From positions 66,590,605 to 66,654,604 of the forward strand of contig CM077643.1 in assembly GCA_039707465.1 (NCBI GenBank): DNA of 64,000 bases, written 5' to 3'. This document shows positions 31,880 through 44,960 of the stretch, in pieces; positions within the stretch are counted from its first letter, which is position 1, and the number at the start of each line of letters is the position of its first letter. A program made the translations under genes and the position numbers. The notes under the pieces are model-generated. The model saw only the letters and a program-made list of their open reading frames with translations. It did no database searches and was not told the origin of the DNA. This stretch comes from Rhabdophis nuchalis. Taxonomy: Eukaryota; Chordata; Lepidosauria; Squamata; Natricidae.

Positions 31880-32300
31880 AGAACCATGATGGTGAACCTA
31901 TGGCACACGTGCTCAAAGTGGCATGTGGAGCCATGTCGCCTGGCACATGCGGCATCGTCCGTTCCTCTTCTGGGTTTCTGGCGCACATGTGCATGTGATG
32001 ATCAGCTGGCCTTTGTACATGTGGCAGTGCCAGAAACTGGAAGAGCTGGTCTTCCATTTTCTGGTGTGAGCATGCACATTGGCCAGCTGATCGGCACATG
32101 TGCATGCATGGCAGGAACTGGAAGACTTGTTGGCCGACGCACATGTGTGTGCCAGAAACTGGAACTTCATTTTTCTGCACGTGCATGCCCCCTGGGCAGC
32201 TCCTCTTCTGGGTTGCGTCTCAGATGAGTGCGCACATGTGTGCAAAGTGTGCACACAAAGCTCTCCTTTTTCAGCACTTGGTGCTGGAAAGCAGGACCCC
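31880..32300 (+). mobile_element. Degraded MITE (tgatggtgaacctatggcac family)
   Basis: The left end ccatgatggtgaacctatgg, then cacacgtgctcaaagtggca, matches the start of an abundant squamate hAT-type MITE. The interior repeats the phrases ccagaaactggaa and gcacatgtg several times (about 32030, 32115, 32150). The right inverted end is not recognisable. Overlapping open frames are by-products of these internal repeats. Confidence 0.6.
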
Positions 32301-32543
32301 TCCTTTCTTTGAGATCTTTACATATACATAATAGCCCTGGGAGGGAAATCGGGGGGGGGGGGGGAATTAGTGTTGCATAAAAACACAGAATCAGGTATAC
32401 AATAAGAAGAGCAATTATTTCCCATGCTCTGTTGCCTTCTCCTACTGATTATTTTGGATGTCTTTTGCTGGCTTCCCCAAAGGGTAGTATCTGGAACATA
32501 GCCCATGTAGTTAACAGCTAAAGGTTGGAATAAATTATCACAT

Positions 32544-32547
<4 letters not shown>

Positions 32548-32580
<33 letters not shown>

Positions 32581-32637
32581 AGGGAGGGAGGGAGGGAGGG
32601 AGGGAGGGAGGGAGAGGGAGGGAGGGAGGGAGGGAGG

Positions 32638-32681
<44 letters not shown>
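32548..32681. repeat. (GA)n/(GGGA)n purine tract
   Basis: 134 bp of pure purine: GA units, then GGGA units, then GA again. A poly-G run is nearby at 32350-32364. Confidence 0.95.
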
Positions 32682-32684
<3 letters not shown>

Positions 32685-33519
32685 GGGGGAGAGGTGAAGA
32701 ATTTGTGATTGATGAATTTGAGTATTAGAAAGTCGCTTATGGAAAGATGGAAATTATGATGCAATCTTAGGGTAAAATATAAATGGATTTATAAGCACAG
32801 AGAAAAAGATTGGGAGCTACTTCTTTATAATTTATTTCTATTTCTGTTTTCTTATTCACTACCCCCTTCAATTTCTTTATATATTTTCCTAATATTTGTA
32901 TTGCTTTTATCTTGTTAAATAATAATTCAATAAAAGTTCTACTTAAAAAGTCAAACAGTGCTTTCTGAGTCACCTTTGAACTGTTTCTATTTTTGAGCTT
33001 TTTATCTTCATCTGAATTCCAATGCTTCCGAAGGATAGATTTGGTGCAGATCCAGGCACCAAAGCTAATATGTGCATTCCCTGGAATGTGCACTTTCTCT
33101 TCATCTATGAAGCATGTGAGATCAATTGCTTCTGAAAACTTAAGTGTAATCTTCCAGGAAAGCTATTTGGCATTGAGAACATTCATTTTCTGCTGTGCCT
33201 GAGTTTTCTTGATATTGTATATTTGGTGATGGTGCCAGTGGATCAGTTCTGCTATGAACCCAGGATTGTTGGGTAAATATTTGAAGGAAATCCTTGTGTT
33301 TTTTAAAAGACAGAATACAAATTTTGATGGTAGATAGACAATATCCAATGCAAGAATATTTACTTTGGTCAACATGGTATTTGCTGAGCTAACAAAGAAA
33401 TATTTTGAGTTTCTCTCTTTTTAAAAAACAGTGATATCAAACTATCTTTTCAAGCACAAGAGAGTATGTTAATAGCATTTCTACCCCATCCTGGTAGAAA
33501 CTAAAAACTCTAAAAGGCA
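32682..33519. other. Intergenic, nothing recognised
   Basis: Contains a 108-codon minus-strand open frame (32767-33093) with no recognisable similarity. A LINE remnant cannot be excluded. Confidence 0.35.
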
Positions 33520-33534
33520 CGCACACGCACATGC

Positions 33535-33570
<36 letters not shown>
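33520..33570. repeat. (CA)n microsatellite
   Basis: A CA run that served as insertion target of the MITE at 33571-34223. Confidence 0.9.
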
Positions 33571-33572
<2 letters not shown>

Positions 33573-33699
33573 GTGGTGGGTTTCAAATTTTTTTAGAACC
33601 TACTCTCTAGGTGTGGCCAACTTATAAAATGTGGTGAAACTCATTTAACAACACTCTTGCTTAGCAACCAAAATTTTGGGCTCAATTGTGATGATAAAT

Positions 33700-33783
<84 letters not shown>

Positions 33784-33890
33784 TCCTTCCTTCCTTCCTT
33801 CCTTCCTTCCTTCCTTCCTTCCTTCCTTTCCTTTCCTTTCCTTTCTTACTTTCTTACTTTCTTACTTTCTGCCTTCCTTTCCTTTCCTTC
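33700..33890. repeat. (CTTT)n/(CCTT)n compound microsatellite
   Basis: About 85 bp of CTTT pass into CCTT, then CCTTT and CTTA units. Open frames through it encode only F/L/S repeats. Confidence 0.95.
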
Positions 33891-33904
33891 CCATTGGATT
33901 ACTG

Positions 33905-34098
33905 CAGTGCTTCTCAATTATTTTCTGTCATGCCCCCCTAGGAAGAAGAAAACATTTCGCGCCCCCCGCGTGACTGTAAATAGTATCATTTGTCTATAAA
34001 ATTGTTATAAGTACACCTCTGCCGAGGTCAAACGCGCCCCCCTTTACGGAGCCTCGCGCCCCCCCTGGGGGGCCCGCCCCACTATTTGAGAAGCACTG
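33905..34098. mobile_element. Inner hAT-type MITE (cagtgcttctcaa family)
   Basis: A 194-bp element with ends cagtgcttctcaattatt and tatttgagaagcactg. Perfect 8-bp duplication gattactg (33897-33904 and 34099-34106). The interior is rich in cgcgcccccc blocks. Nested in 33571-34223. Confidence 0.93.
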
Positions 34099-34223
34099 GA
34101 TTACTGGCAGTGGCAGGCCAGACTTACTTCTGGGTCCGCCGGTGGAACCCCCTCTCACCGGCTCTCTAAATTTCACCATCCGGCTCTTGCGAGTAGGTGC
34201 GAGCCTGCAGAAACCCACCACTG

Positions 34224-35138
34224 ACACATACACACGCAAAAAAATCCAAAACGGTTAGAATAGCACATTTTTGTAATTAAAGACCCTTAAAATACAAACT
34301 CCAATGAAACCATCAAAATATTAAAATTTAAAATAAAACTTACCAACAGCCAGGAATAATTTTTCTTAGCTCCCTTTTTCCCTAAAAAAGGAAATGAAAA
34401 AAAGAGAACATAGGAAAAAACTAAAACTAAAGAACTGCTAGATAACAACACAGCCTTAAATATTGAGGTATGTAATGTTTTGGAGTCCCCCCCCCCCCCC
34501 CACTGCTAATTGCATGGATAGTACTTTGTTTTTCCAGACTTTTGATGCTAGTCAGACTCATTTTGGTCAGTCTGTAAATTTGACAGATAAACAAAGAAAT
34601 AAACTGTGATCTCTTCCATCAAGCAAAATGATATAAAGAGTAGATTGATGATGGGAAGAAGTGGAGAGATGTGAAGAACCCTACATAGGATTTCTTATTT
34701 CCAATTAACTACTGGAACCAATCATACAGAAAAGAGAAGTCTCACTCCAAAACACCCTAACCAGACCAGAACATTACCACGGATGATTATATTAAAACCA
34801 CCAATAATTTTAAGAAGATCCATGGTAGTTACACCACTCCCATCTCAGCTTTGCCAGAAGTCATTCTCAATTACTATCAGTAATTAAATCAGTACCTAAA
34901 AATGAAATGAAATTGAATATCGGTTGGAAATTATTCAGCGTTACTGAGCCTAGGGATGGCTTCGTAAAACACTTTCTCCATCAGGTGGGATCATCTTCTG
35001 CCTCAGGGATGGATTCCCCACTACTTAGAACAAACCACATTTCATCTTCAGGAAGGGCTTTACTAGCCAGGAGAGAGATGGATCTAACATGCTTGTGATT
35101 AGGTTCATAATCCTGAGGACTTGGTCCATCACCTAAAG
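34224..35138. other. Intergenic, nothing recognised
   Basis: AT-rich; a poly-C run at about 34489-34501. No gene or repeat family recognised. Confidence 0.4.
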
Positions 35139-35273
35139 CAGGGGTCCCCAAACTTAGCAACTTGAAGACTTGTGGACTTCAACTCCCAGAATTCTCCAGC
35201 CAGCAGAGCTGGCTGGAGAATTCTGGGAGATGAAGTCCACAAATCTTCAAGTTGCCAAGTTTGGGAACCCCTG
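35139..35273. mobile_element. Foldback hAT-type MITE (caggggtcccc family)
   Basis: A 135-bp near-perfect palindrome: caggggtccccaaacttagc at the left mirrored by aagtttgggaacccctg at the right, with centre ccagccagcagagctggctg. Flanks acctaaag / aaagattc do not match, so the target duplication is lost or mutated. Same family as 21691-21789 and 22768-22902. Confidence 0.85.
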
Positions 35274-36098
35274 AAAGATTCACAGGATCAAACTCTTCCC
35301 AGGTAAATGGCAAAGTTTTACCTCAAAAGGACCTACCTAACAGATCAAATCTGTGTTATGCCTCATCATAAGACTATTTTCAAACAGAGGGGACCAATTC
35401 TGATTCTTCAGTAGCAGATCCCCAGTGAAAGATATTCTACATTTTAAGGAAACTTTATGTTTCAATCAATATTTGAATGAATAAAGGGGAGAATCTCTAG
35501 AAACAAATATTTTTACAGTAGTGGAAAATAATATAAACAACAAACTTCATTTTTAATGCTGAAACATAAAGTATTTAAATACCAAACTGAAAACTGAGAC
35601 TATAAATTGTTTGGGGTTATTGCCTCGGGCAGCAGCAAAACAACTCACATTGTTCAGATACCTTTCTGAACTGTTCTTATTTGTCCACTAATCGTTTTTA
35701 TGGATCCTATACTACTGGTTGCTAAAAATGAATGCTTATTCACCTTCTGATTTTAGTATCAAGTTCATTGAAATCTATTGCTTTACTGATTAATTTAAAA
35801 ATGATATCTTGCAAATCGGAAGGAACTATACATTATTGATATAATGATGTGGAAAATTGTGAGTATATCAGCAAAGGTATGACCAGGTATAGTGGAAAAA
35901 CAAAGCCAACCAGTTTCCATAATACAAATTAAAATTTTTGTTTTGACCTCATAGATCTTGCACTCCAATGAGAGTTTTTATTCCCTGAAATAATCTTATA
36001 GTCAGATTATATGTGGAAAGTATTGTTGTTTTTTGGCATTGTCTCTTTTAATCTGGCCTTGTTTAGGAAGATATTATGGGTTTTTCTCAGTGTCTGTC

Positions 36099-36129
<31 letters not shown>

Positions 36130-36679
36130 GATTCCTCTTCCTAGTCTATTTATCATGTGCGACAAAACTCCACAATTCAGCGTTATCTTCTAACCTAGAT
36201 AAGGTGATAATACAATAGAATTTTAATGCTTTTATTTATGATTTGAGCATTCAATGAACAGAGGGTGATGGAGTGTATAGAGTAGGATAAAATATTCTGA
36301 GATGGATAGGATTATGAATTGTTAATCTCTATCCCTCATGACAGCCTAGTCTGAAAGACTATAAGGCACTGATTGCATTATAATCTTATTATGTCTTCCT
36401 CCAGTATAGCAGACACACATAGGCTGAGGTAGAAATCCATCTAATTTCCCACTTTTAAAATCCTAGTTCTTCAGGTACCAAGGACTTTAGGAGAAGATAC
36501 GTACTCTATATCCAATATTTTAGTCTCTTTCAATTCTTTAGTCTCTTTCAATAGAAGAATGATGGCTTTTCTGCTTGACTAATTATTCGAATAGTATTTG
36601 GGGGAATACTACCTTTGAGAAATGCAATAAACATACATTCCTCAGGAACATTCTTATAATTCAGCTGCAACTAGAATAG
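35274..36679. other. Intergenic, nothing recognised
   Basis: AT-rich. A short TCTG/CT run lies at about 36090-36130 and a direct repeat ttagtctctttcaa at about 36521-36555. No gene recognised. Confidence 0.4.
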
Positions 36680-36775
36680 TTTGACCCCCTCTTCTTTGTG
36701 GCAGCCCCTGAGATATTGGAACACAGCTATCATGTTGGGCCTAGTGAATGGATCCATTTCTTCTCATCCCAAAGT
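36680..36775 (-). mobile_element. CR1 LINE 3' fragment
   Basis: The text ccctcttctttgtggcagcc, then cctgagatattggaacacag, then ctatcatgtt is the reverse of the CR1 text at 26315-26375. Short and degraded. Confidence 0.7.
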
Positions 36776-37547
<772 letters not shown>

Positions 37548-37562
37548 TCTAGATATCTAACC

Positions 37563-37746
37563 CAGCAGCCACCAAACCTTTGGGCACCAGTGACAGGTTC
37601 CATGGAGAAAGGTTGGTCCACCTGGAGAGGGAGTGGTTTTGCATGCTGCCTGCATCCTGTGATGGAGCTTTGCTTGTTTGTGTGGCCCAGTTTCTGGTAT
37701 GCTGCAAGCCAGTGGCAGTCCATGGACTAGGGATTGAGGACCCCTG
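37563..37746. mobile_element. hAT-type MITE (caggggtcc / ggacccctg family)
   Basis: Runs from cagcagccaccaaacctttg, with ggcaccagtgacaggttcca and tgtggcccagtttctggtat inside, to gggattgaggacccctg. The ends are diverged but are of the same inverted type. No matching target duplication is visible. Confidence 0.7.
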
Positions 37747-38825
37747 AACCAATCTATATCTATCTGATATGCTATATTAATAAGATATTCTTTGATGTAT
37801 TATATTTAGGTCTATCCTACCATTAATATAATAATGTAATTCTTTGAAAAAGGAAAATCATAAGTTGTCATTTATATTCAAAATTCATGTTAATAAATTA
37901 GCTATATTATTAGCGGACCTACAATGTGAAAGTTGCTCCATGTGTTCAGATTTTCATTAATTGGAGTTAAGTTGGTATACTTCAAAGACTCCTTAGTGTC
38001 ATCTTAGGGAATGAGAAACTTTTTCAGGAACTGTATCTAAATGACCTCTATGGATGGAAGAATATTTCTTGACAATTTTGATGATCAATTGGGCTAATTT
38101 CACACGTAGGAAAATGTACAATTAAGATATACTGGGAATAATAATTTTAGCCACTATGGTTGTGATGAAGTTATATTATTACCTCTTTTATTCATTAAAC
38201 ATGAAACTCAGTCAACTGAACATTTTAAAATGTATCAGAAATATGATTGACTGGTTGATACGGGTTACTGCCAGCATACTAGGTGTGAACCAAGTTATGT
38301 TGTTGTTGTTATTGTTGTTTAAGGCAGTTCTTCTTTAATCTCTAAAATCTTGGACTAAAAGTCTTGGTATCAGGAACAAGCATTAAATAAATAGCTCTGG
38401 TTCCAATAGGAGCTCACACAGAATCCCCCTTTCCATATTATTTTAAAACATTCTAGATTTATAGATGCTTATGTTTATTACTAAACTCTATCTGTTTTGA
38501 CTACCCATGTTTCTGCTATAGCTATACAGAGAAAGACTCCCTATAAGTACTGAAAGTGTAGTTATTTTTTTAAAAATGGAGATCAATATTTTGGTTTCAA
38601 TATATAAGTTTTAAGTATCTGATTATTGCATGGCACTATATTATGCCTTGTTGAAAGACTGAATCTTGACTGATCCAGGACCAGAAAACTGTTTGCTGTT
38701 GAAATAATAGGGAAAAAAACTATTTGCTTTAGTTCTGAAGGAGACCACTGCAAATTACATAAATATATTTTCCTTATATCAGAAAGAATCCAAGTTCCTG
38801 TTGTGTTTTCAAAATCCATGTACAG
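37747..38825. other. Intergenic, nothing recognised
   Basis: AT-rich; no gene or repeat family recognised. Confidence 0.4.
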
Positions 38826-38960
38826 CAGGGCTGTCAAACTTGTAGCCATGGGATGGATGCGTCACATAATAGCCATGCCCATGCCTGGTTTAGCGAAGGG
38901 GGGGAAAAGTCACGTTATGTTATGTGACATCACTGTAATGACGGCAGTTTGACACTCCTG
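38826..38960. mobile_element. hAT-type MITE (cagggctgtcaaac family)
   Basis: A 135-bp element from cagggctgtcaaacttgta to cagtttgacactcctg. Flanks atgtacag / atgtagag (8 bp, one mismatch). The internal phrase gcctggtttagcgaaggggg and cacgttatgttatgtgacat agree with an abundant squamate family. Confidence 0.85.
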
Positions 38961-40009
38961 ATGTAGAGGGTGCATTGCTTGGAAGAACCATTAAAACAGA
39001 ATGTTGACTTTGTGGGTGAGAGATAGAGCCGAGAAGCACGTGTTTTTCTCCATTGTGTTTTAATGATCACCCTCATTGTGTATTATGTGCATGTCAGAGA
39101 CAGGAGCCATAGCCATAGCCATATGCTTCTCATTGTGACTTTGGGGGGTTCTATATATTATGCATTACTCTCTCTCTCTCTTTTTTTTTTACTATCTCCT
39201 TGTCTTTTTCTATCCAATGGGGTACTAAATCAGATTTATAAATTCTTCTCAGCAGAGTTGTATCATTCTGATTGTAAGATATGGACAGTGGAACTAATCA
39301 CAGATACCAGAGGCCATATATTTTGCAATAAGAGCACTGTAGGAAACCATATAACCATTTCACACTTTCTCTAGAGCACATTATTGACCTCTCAGGCAAA
39401 ATGGATAACCTGAAAATCTAAGCTTTGCTAGCATAATGGGTAAAATGGGATCACAAGAGAACAATTGAATTTCTACTTCAGATGATAGGAAATCAATCTG
39501 AAGCAGCCACTGAAGAAATAAGGATTCAGTCATTTTATCTAAAGTTTAATTTTGAAAGAGAAAAAGAATGATTAAGATAGAACGATGTAATACTATTGTG
39601 AAAAATGAATGTGTTAGTTTTTATATATTCTTGAGAATAATATCTATTTTCTAGGGTGATAGTAGATATATTATCAGAAAAGGGAAATTCATCAGAAAAA
39701 GAAATAAAAATTACCTTGATTTTTATGGGGGTGTGTGTGTGTGTGTGTGTAAATTTAGACATAATCGTTTTCTACTAATTAGAAATATCTTATATATTTC
39801 TATAATATCAAACTGATCAGTTGACCCAAGAGCCTATTTAATTTGCTGAGCAAGTACACACCATTAATGATGACTTTAAATCAGACTTCAAAGAGAGGAC
39901 ACTTCAGACAAAAATAACACTTTAAATAGAGAAGTCTTTGTAAACTGGATATGCAGTATTATGCATATCCTGTATTATTCTCTGATATTGAAAGTTCTGT
40001 ATGTAGATA
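38961..40009. other. Intergenic, nothing recognised
   Basis: Contains a GT run at 39730-39750; otherwise no element recognised. Confidence 0.4.
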
Positions 40010-40439
40010 CATCCCTTCGACCGATTCGCTCCCACAGAGAGGGACTTCTCCGGGTGCCGTCCACCAGGCAATGCCAGCGGGCGACGCTCAGGGGAAGGGC
40101 CTTCTCTGTGGTGGGCCCAACCCTCTGGAATGACCTACCCCCTGAAATTAGAACGACGGACCTCCGCTCCTTCCGCCAGAAGTTAAAGACTCACTTCTTC
40201 CATCAGGCCAGCCTGGCCTAATGTTTACATTCCTAGCCGCAAAATGAAATTGTATAAAATTTTTAGGGGGTATTGTTAGGGTTTTAAGGGTTTTAATAGT
40301 GATTTTAGCACAGGGGTTAATTTAATTTGATTTTAACATTTTGTATTTGTATATTGTTGTATTTTTGGATTTTTAAATTGCCTGTGCATCGCCCCGAGTC
40401 CCCATGGGGGAGAGGGTGCGGTCTATAAATTAATAAATT
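40010..40439 (+). mobile_element. L3 LINE 3' fragment
   Basis: The plus-strand frame ends the L3 protein: LRPIRSHREGLLRVPSTRQC, then GRAFSVVGPTLWNDLPPEIR and QKLKTHFFHQASLA followed by a stop at 40219-40221. The 3' UTR carries ggggttaatttaatttgatt and the cgccccgagtccccatgggg block, then an (ATG)14 tail. 5'-truncated but with an open residual frame, so fairly young. Confidence 0.9.

Positions 40440-40481
<42 letters not shown>
40440..40481. repeat. (ATG)14 microsatellite at L3 tail
   Basis: Fourteen exact ATG units, starting where the L3 terminal repeat should be. Confidence 0.95.
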
Positions 40482-40732
40482 TCTTTTTGGAAGATAGTAG
40501 AGGATCATCCAAGAAGAATATTACATCTGAACAAAATAAGAATTCAGAAATGAAAAATAGAGTCAGATGGGATACCCATCTCATATACCATGATAATTAA
40601 ACAGAATATATTCTAGTATATTTCTAAGTGTATTACTTTCATGCTATGCATTTGGTACTTTTGGAAACAGAATGCAATACTAGATCACTCTCTCTCAAAT
40701 GTATAAGTGCAATTTTTCAATACAATGCAGGT

Positions 40733-41041
40733 CAGAGGTGGTATTTAGCAGGTTCTGACCAGTTCTGGAGACTGGTAGCAGAAATTTCGAGTAGTTCAGA
40801 GAACTGGTAAATACCACCTCTGACTGCCCGCTCACATCTATTCTCTGCCACCCAACTCCCAGCTGATCAGGAGGGAATGTGGATTTTGCAGTAATCTTCC
40901 CTTGGAGTGGGGAGGGAATGACGATTTTACAGTATCCTTCCCACCAAGCCATTCCCACTAAACCACATCCACCAAGCCATGCCATGCCCACCAAGTCACG
41001 CCTACAGAACTGGTAGTAAAATTTTTTGAATCCCACCACTG
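40733..41041. mobile_element. hAT-type MITE (cagaggtggtatt family)
   Basis: A 309-bp element from cagaggtggtatttagcagg to gaatcccaccactg. Perfect 8-bp duplication atgcaggt (40725-40732 and 41042-41049). It includes gtagttcagagaactggtaa followed by a second internal copy of the end (ataccacctctg, 40811-40822) and the ccaccaagccatgccatgcc block. Confidence 0.93.
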
Positions 41042-42652
41042 ATGCAGGTGTTTGTGTAGATACAAACAAATTCACACAATTTTTCTTCTCAGAGCTTATT
41101 GACCCACAAATGAAGCAATACAATATTTTGTAGGGATTGCAGAATGTATCAATTAACTTGTGGCAAATCATTACAGAAGATGGTTTTGTAAACTTCTCAG
41201 GTATAATTGAATCCCCTTTCCTCAAAGAATGACATCATTAGCAGGCTTGCTTATCTACTTCAAATGCAGTCTCCCTTTTTCTCTATGGGTGCCTGAATTC
41301 TCAGTCACTTGCTTGGAAATCCCAATGGGGTTGTTCTTAGTGCTTTTATAATAACTATTTCGAATTGATAGAGTTTAAAAAAATATTTTTATATTTTAAA
41401 AAAAGGAAAAGAAAGCCTTGAGAATGTTATGCCATGCAATGGGAGAAAGGGACACAAGAATTTCAGAGTTTGATTTATTTTGAGCCATCACTGAAATGCC
41501 TTTATTGGTTTTTGCAGTAAATTTACTTGTAAGAGATCTGTATCTTTGCATCATTGCCGCATAACTTCCTCTTCTGGTATCAGCTAAGAGAAAGTTGACA
41601 TTGTACTCAACTTTCTCCTTCCTCAGTATCATAAATCCCAAGATGATATGTTCAATTTCACCCACGGTTTTTACTCATTTCATCTCGTCAGCCATCTTAT
41701 CCTATTCCCAGTGATCAGATTAAGATGCATTCTTCTGCTTCTGGGAAGATGAAACTGTCAACAGAACAAGTCAAGAACTTCTTAGATATTTCATTTAAGC
41801 AGAGTTGGGCTTCCATCAAATATCAGAGTAGTATCTTATTACTGCTAAACTTTTAACAATCTGAATTATTAAAGTACCATTCTACTATTCTGCCAGGCTT
41901 GATGATCCAAAACATAACACATAATACTCCTGTTCTTTTCCCATCTTTTAATTTTTACCCAGATGGATTCAACTGGATTTCCATGTCTGGTCATTCCATG
42001 GATATCTAGATTCTTTGAGAAGCTGATGCCTTTCGTTTCTAATATGTCAAACAAGAGATTCATTTAATAACAGCTGACATTTCAAGTTCGTCCTGTTGTT
42101 CCATATGTCATACATGCGAAAAATTGTGGATTGCCATTCCAAATGTTTTCTTTTTCATCATATAAGTACAAACCTGCACAATAGCCCTAGTATCTTAAAT
42201 TCCCTATCCTGAGAATTTGGTGTCATGTTACCTTGAGATTTTGTCACCTTCATATGACTTAATTTAATGCCTTGGATCCAGTTTTCAAGACTGTTGCGAA
42301 ATATTGTCCAGGTTTTTTTTTAAAGTGCATTCAATTAGTTGCTAAAATATTAACCATACTCTGAGGTTGCATGAGCTGAAAAATATCCACAGAAAACGTG
42401 CCTAGATAGAGTCTTAGTCATCATTAATAATGACCATTGGAAAGAAGTTTATCAAAATAGTACGTATAGAAGAACAGTTGGAATAATTTTATGTGCCAGG
42501 TATATTGCAGACTGATTGGAGAATAATCTAATGTTCACAAAGTCAGGACTAAATTAAACTTTAAACAGTGCTGCAGTGTATTCAGTGTGATAATTTAAGT
42601 GATATATAATATCTGTCTGTCTGTATATGTGTGTATGTGTATGTATGTGTAT
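41042..42652. other. Intergenic, nothing recognised
   Basis: Two minus-strand open frames (41396-41665 and 41869-42063) might be remnants of an old retroelement, but I cannot assign them. Confidence 0.35.
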
Positions 42653-42714
42653 CTACCTACCTACCTACCTACCTACCTACCTACCTACCTACCTACCTAC
42701 CTACCTACCTACCT
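42653..42714. repeat. (CTAC)n microsatellite
   Basis: About fifteen CTAC units preceded by a TGTA/TGTG-rich stretch. Confidence 0.95.
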
Positions 42715-43981
42715 ATCATAACATATAATATAAGTGACATTTTAATTTCTTGGAAGTCCTTAATTACTCATTGGATCTTCTGATGCAAGTTCATTTCTTT
42801 GAGAATAACCTCCTAAGGTCAGTGTCAGTGTTTTTTTTGGTTTTTTTGGATCGGTGGCATTTGTAGGAGCTAAAAACTTTTTGCGCATAGCTGCAAAATC
42901 ATGATAAGGGCATGACTGCTTTCATCATTCATGGCCCCTGCTCACTATACTCTGCTGTTCCATTCTGATGTTAAATTTGTGCTAACTACTGAAAGTTTGC
43001 AGTATTTTTATTGGAACGTGGACAAGTGAATCTTTAATGTTGAGTTTGACATTATTAGGTCCTACAATAGCCTGTTGTCTATGTAGACAGGTTTTTCAAA
43101 GTATGTGGTTCCTATAGCCTATTATGTAGCTGCTGTTGATAATAAATAGTTCTTTGAGTTAAGAGGGCTGCCTGTAAAATAGGACAGATCTGTCAAGCAA
43201 GTCAGGAAGGAAATATTATTGTCCATGAAAGGATGTAGATCACAGCAAGAGTTGCTTGTTCTTCATCTCCCCCCACTTCCCACATTCAGCCTTATGAAAA
43301 TGACAAAATACATCCATTAGTATGACAGATGTGCTGAGGCAGACAACACCCTGCTACATTCCATTGGACCAATTGCCCTTATTTCAATGTGGAGCACATG
43401 TGCGAATACTGAAAGATAAATGATCATTTATTTTCATGATATTACCATTTATTTTGAAAGTTACCCTGGAGACAACAATCTCACAGTGATTGATTCATTC
43501 ACAAAATAACTACGAGACATTAGAGGCTAAATCATATGTAGTGCATGCTTTTTTAAAAACAAAAAGTGCCACTTTTTTCATTATCAGTAAAAGCTATTGA
43601 GGAGAATTATTTATGTGAGCAGTTTAGCTTCTGCAATTGCAGTTGGTACATTTCTTTGTCCCCCAACACTTATAGTCAAATATACTATTTTGTTGACCTA
43701 TTCACATAAGATTTAAAAATAGACTTAAAGCTCAGAGATTCCTGAAAGAGCATAATGTCAGACGATGTAATTTTGCTACTCTATTTCTGTAATTCCAGGT
43801 CACTAAGCTTCATGTTTAGCAGGGTAAATTTAGGATAAAGCTCAATGCTTGGTTACCTCCTTCCAGAAATTCTGCCCATTGCAGTTCAGTTAAATAATTT
43901 TGGTGTGCAAATCCAGATTTAAAATCTTTAAAATTTGTTCAGAACTAAATACCAGAAAGTAATTGGTGAGATAGGACTGTC
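42715..43981. other. Intergenic, nothing recognised
   Basis: No gene or repeat family recognised. Confidence 0.4.
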
Positions 43982-44224
43982 CAGTGGTGAAATTCAATTT
44001 TTTTTACTACCGGTTCTGTGGGCATGGCTTGGTGGGTGTGGCAGAGAAAGGATGCTGCAAAAGCTCCATTCCTTCCCCACTCCAGGGCAAGGATACTACA
44101 AAATCTCCATTCCCATCCCACTCTGGGGCCAGCCAGAGGTGGTGTTTGCCTGTTCTCTGAACTACTCAAAATTTCCACTACCGGTTCTCCAGAACCTGTC
44201 AGAACCTGCTGAATTTTACCCCTG
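43982..44224. mobile_element. hAT-type MITE (cagtggtgaaattc family)
   Basis: A 243-bp element from cagtggtgaaattcaatttt to ctgaattttacccctg. Flanks ggactgtc / ggactgcc (43974-43981, 44225-44232; one mismatch). It is the reverse-oriented relative of 21441-21671: interior ggcatggcttggtgggtgtg and actccagggcaaggatacta. A 100-codon frame through it is by-product only. Confidence 0.88.
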
Positions 44225-44539
44225 GGACTGCCCCTAATGCCTTGTGAAATTAGGATGTTCAAATTCAAAGAATTTGAAGAAGAGCAGGCCTCTGTCCTTC
44301 CCTAAGTTTTTCCTAAGTCAGGAGTCAAGAAGTGGTGTTTGCAAGTGCAGTAGTGCTCATGAAATCAGAGGTTCCTACATTTTTTGCCATTGCACCTCCC
44401 TTTAGTGTAATCTTGATTAAGAGATTTCTGTTTAAAATCATTGAACAAAGGAGAAGCCCCCATGCCTGAGGTAAACTGTTCTGTAGTTGAACATTTCTTA
44501 CTATTAGGATGTCTGACAGGATTCTATTTCTTATAATTT
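44225..44539. other. Intergenic, nothing recognised
   Basis: Short spacer, nothing recognised. Confidence 0.4.
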
Positions 44540-44960
44540 CATGTAGTCTCTTCTGAAATAACTTTGAGATCTGCCCATCATCTACATGGCTACCCTTGCA
44601 TTACTTGAAGAGAACTATAATAAGTCCATATTCTTCGAGCCATCAGATATTAAGCATATCTAATGGCTCCAAGAGTTTCTGATAATTATTTTCTACCAGA
44701 TATCTTATTATCTTGGTTAACATTCCAGTATGTCAATATTGTTCCCAAAGTGTGGTGTCCAAAACCAGTTGTGGTGTACTAGGCATGAACTACACACTAT
44801 AGAGTAGATACAAATGATATTTGATGTTTACACTGTATTTCTGTTGAGGCAGATTAAGACCTTATTTGCTTTTTTTGCTACTCCCTCACACTGTTGCTCA
44901 TCTCCAGTTTGTGACCCATGCAGATATCCATAAGAACTACTTTGGAGATCAGTCTAAATT
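44540..44960 (-). mobile_element. Old CR1-type LINE fragment
   Basis: The order of phrases ccaaagtgtggtgtccaaaa, cctcacactgttgctcatct and gtttgtgacccatgc is the reverse of the CR1 segment that encodes the region between the reverse transcriptase and the 3' end. No frame survives, so this is an ancient copy. Confidence 0.55.

Larger units (their letters stand above)
33571..34223. mobile_element. Outer hAT-type MITE, expanded by a microsatellite and a nested MITE
   Basis: The left end agtggtgggtttc and right end gaaacccaccactg match the 2889-3193 family. Flanks acacacac / acacatac (7 of 8) fit a hAT target duplication in the CA repeat. Inside lie a fragment of the 19917 family text (about 33625-33692, ttgcttagcaaccaaaattt), a long CTTT/CCTT tract (33700-33890) and a complete second MITE (33905-34098). 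Confidence 0.75.

Noticed and set aside
31835..32331. Cys/His-rich overlapping frames resembling a small secreted protein
   Set aside because: They fall in a degraded MITE with internal repeats; frames overlap on both strands and have no signal peptide or cysteine framework.
32318..32764. 148-codon minus-strand open frame with S/L/P repeats
   Set aside because: Translation of the GA/GGGA purine tract.
33657..33999. Open frames of ~100 codons rich in F, L and S
   Set aside because: Translation of the CTTT/CCTT microsatellite.
43935..44268. 100-107-codon frames on both strands
   Set aside because: They are translations of a hAT-type MITE with clear ends and target duplication.
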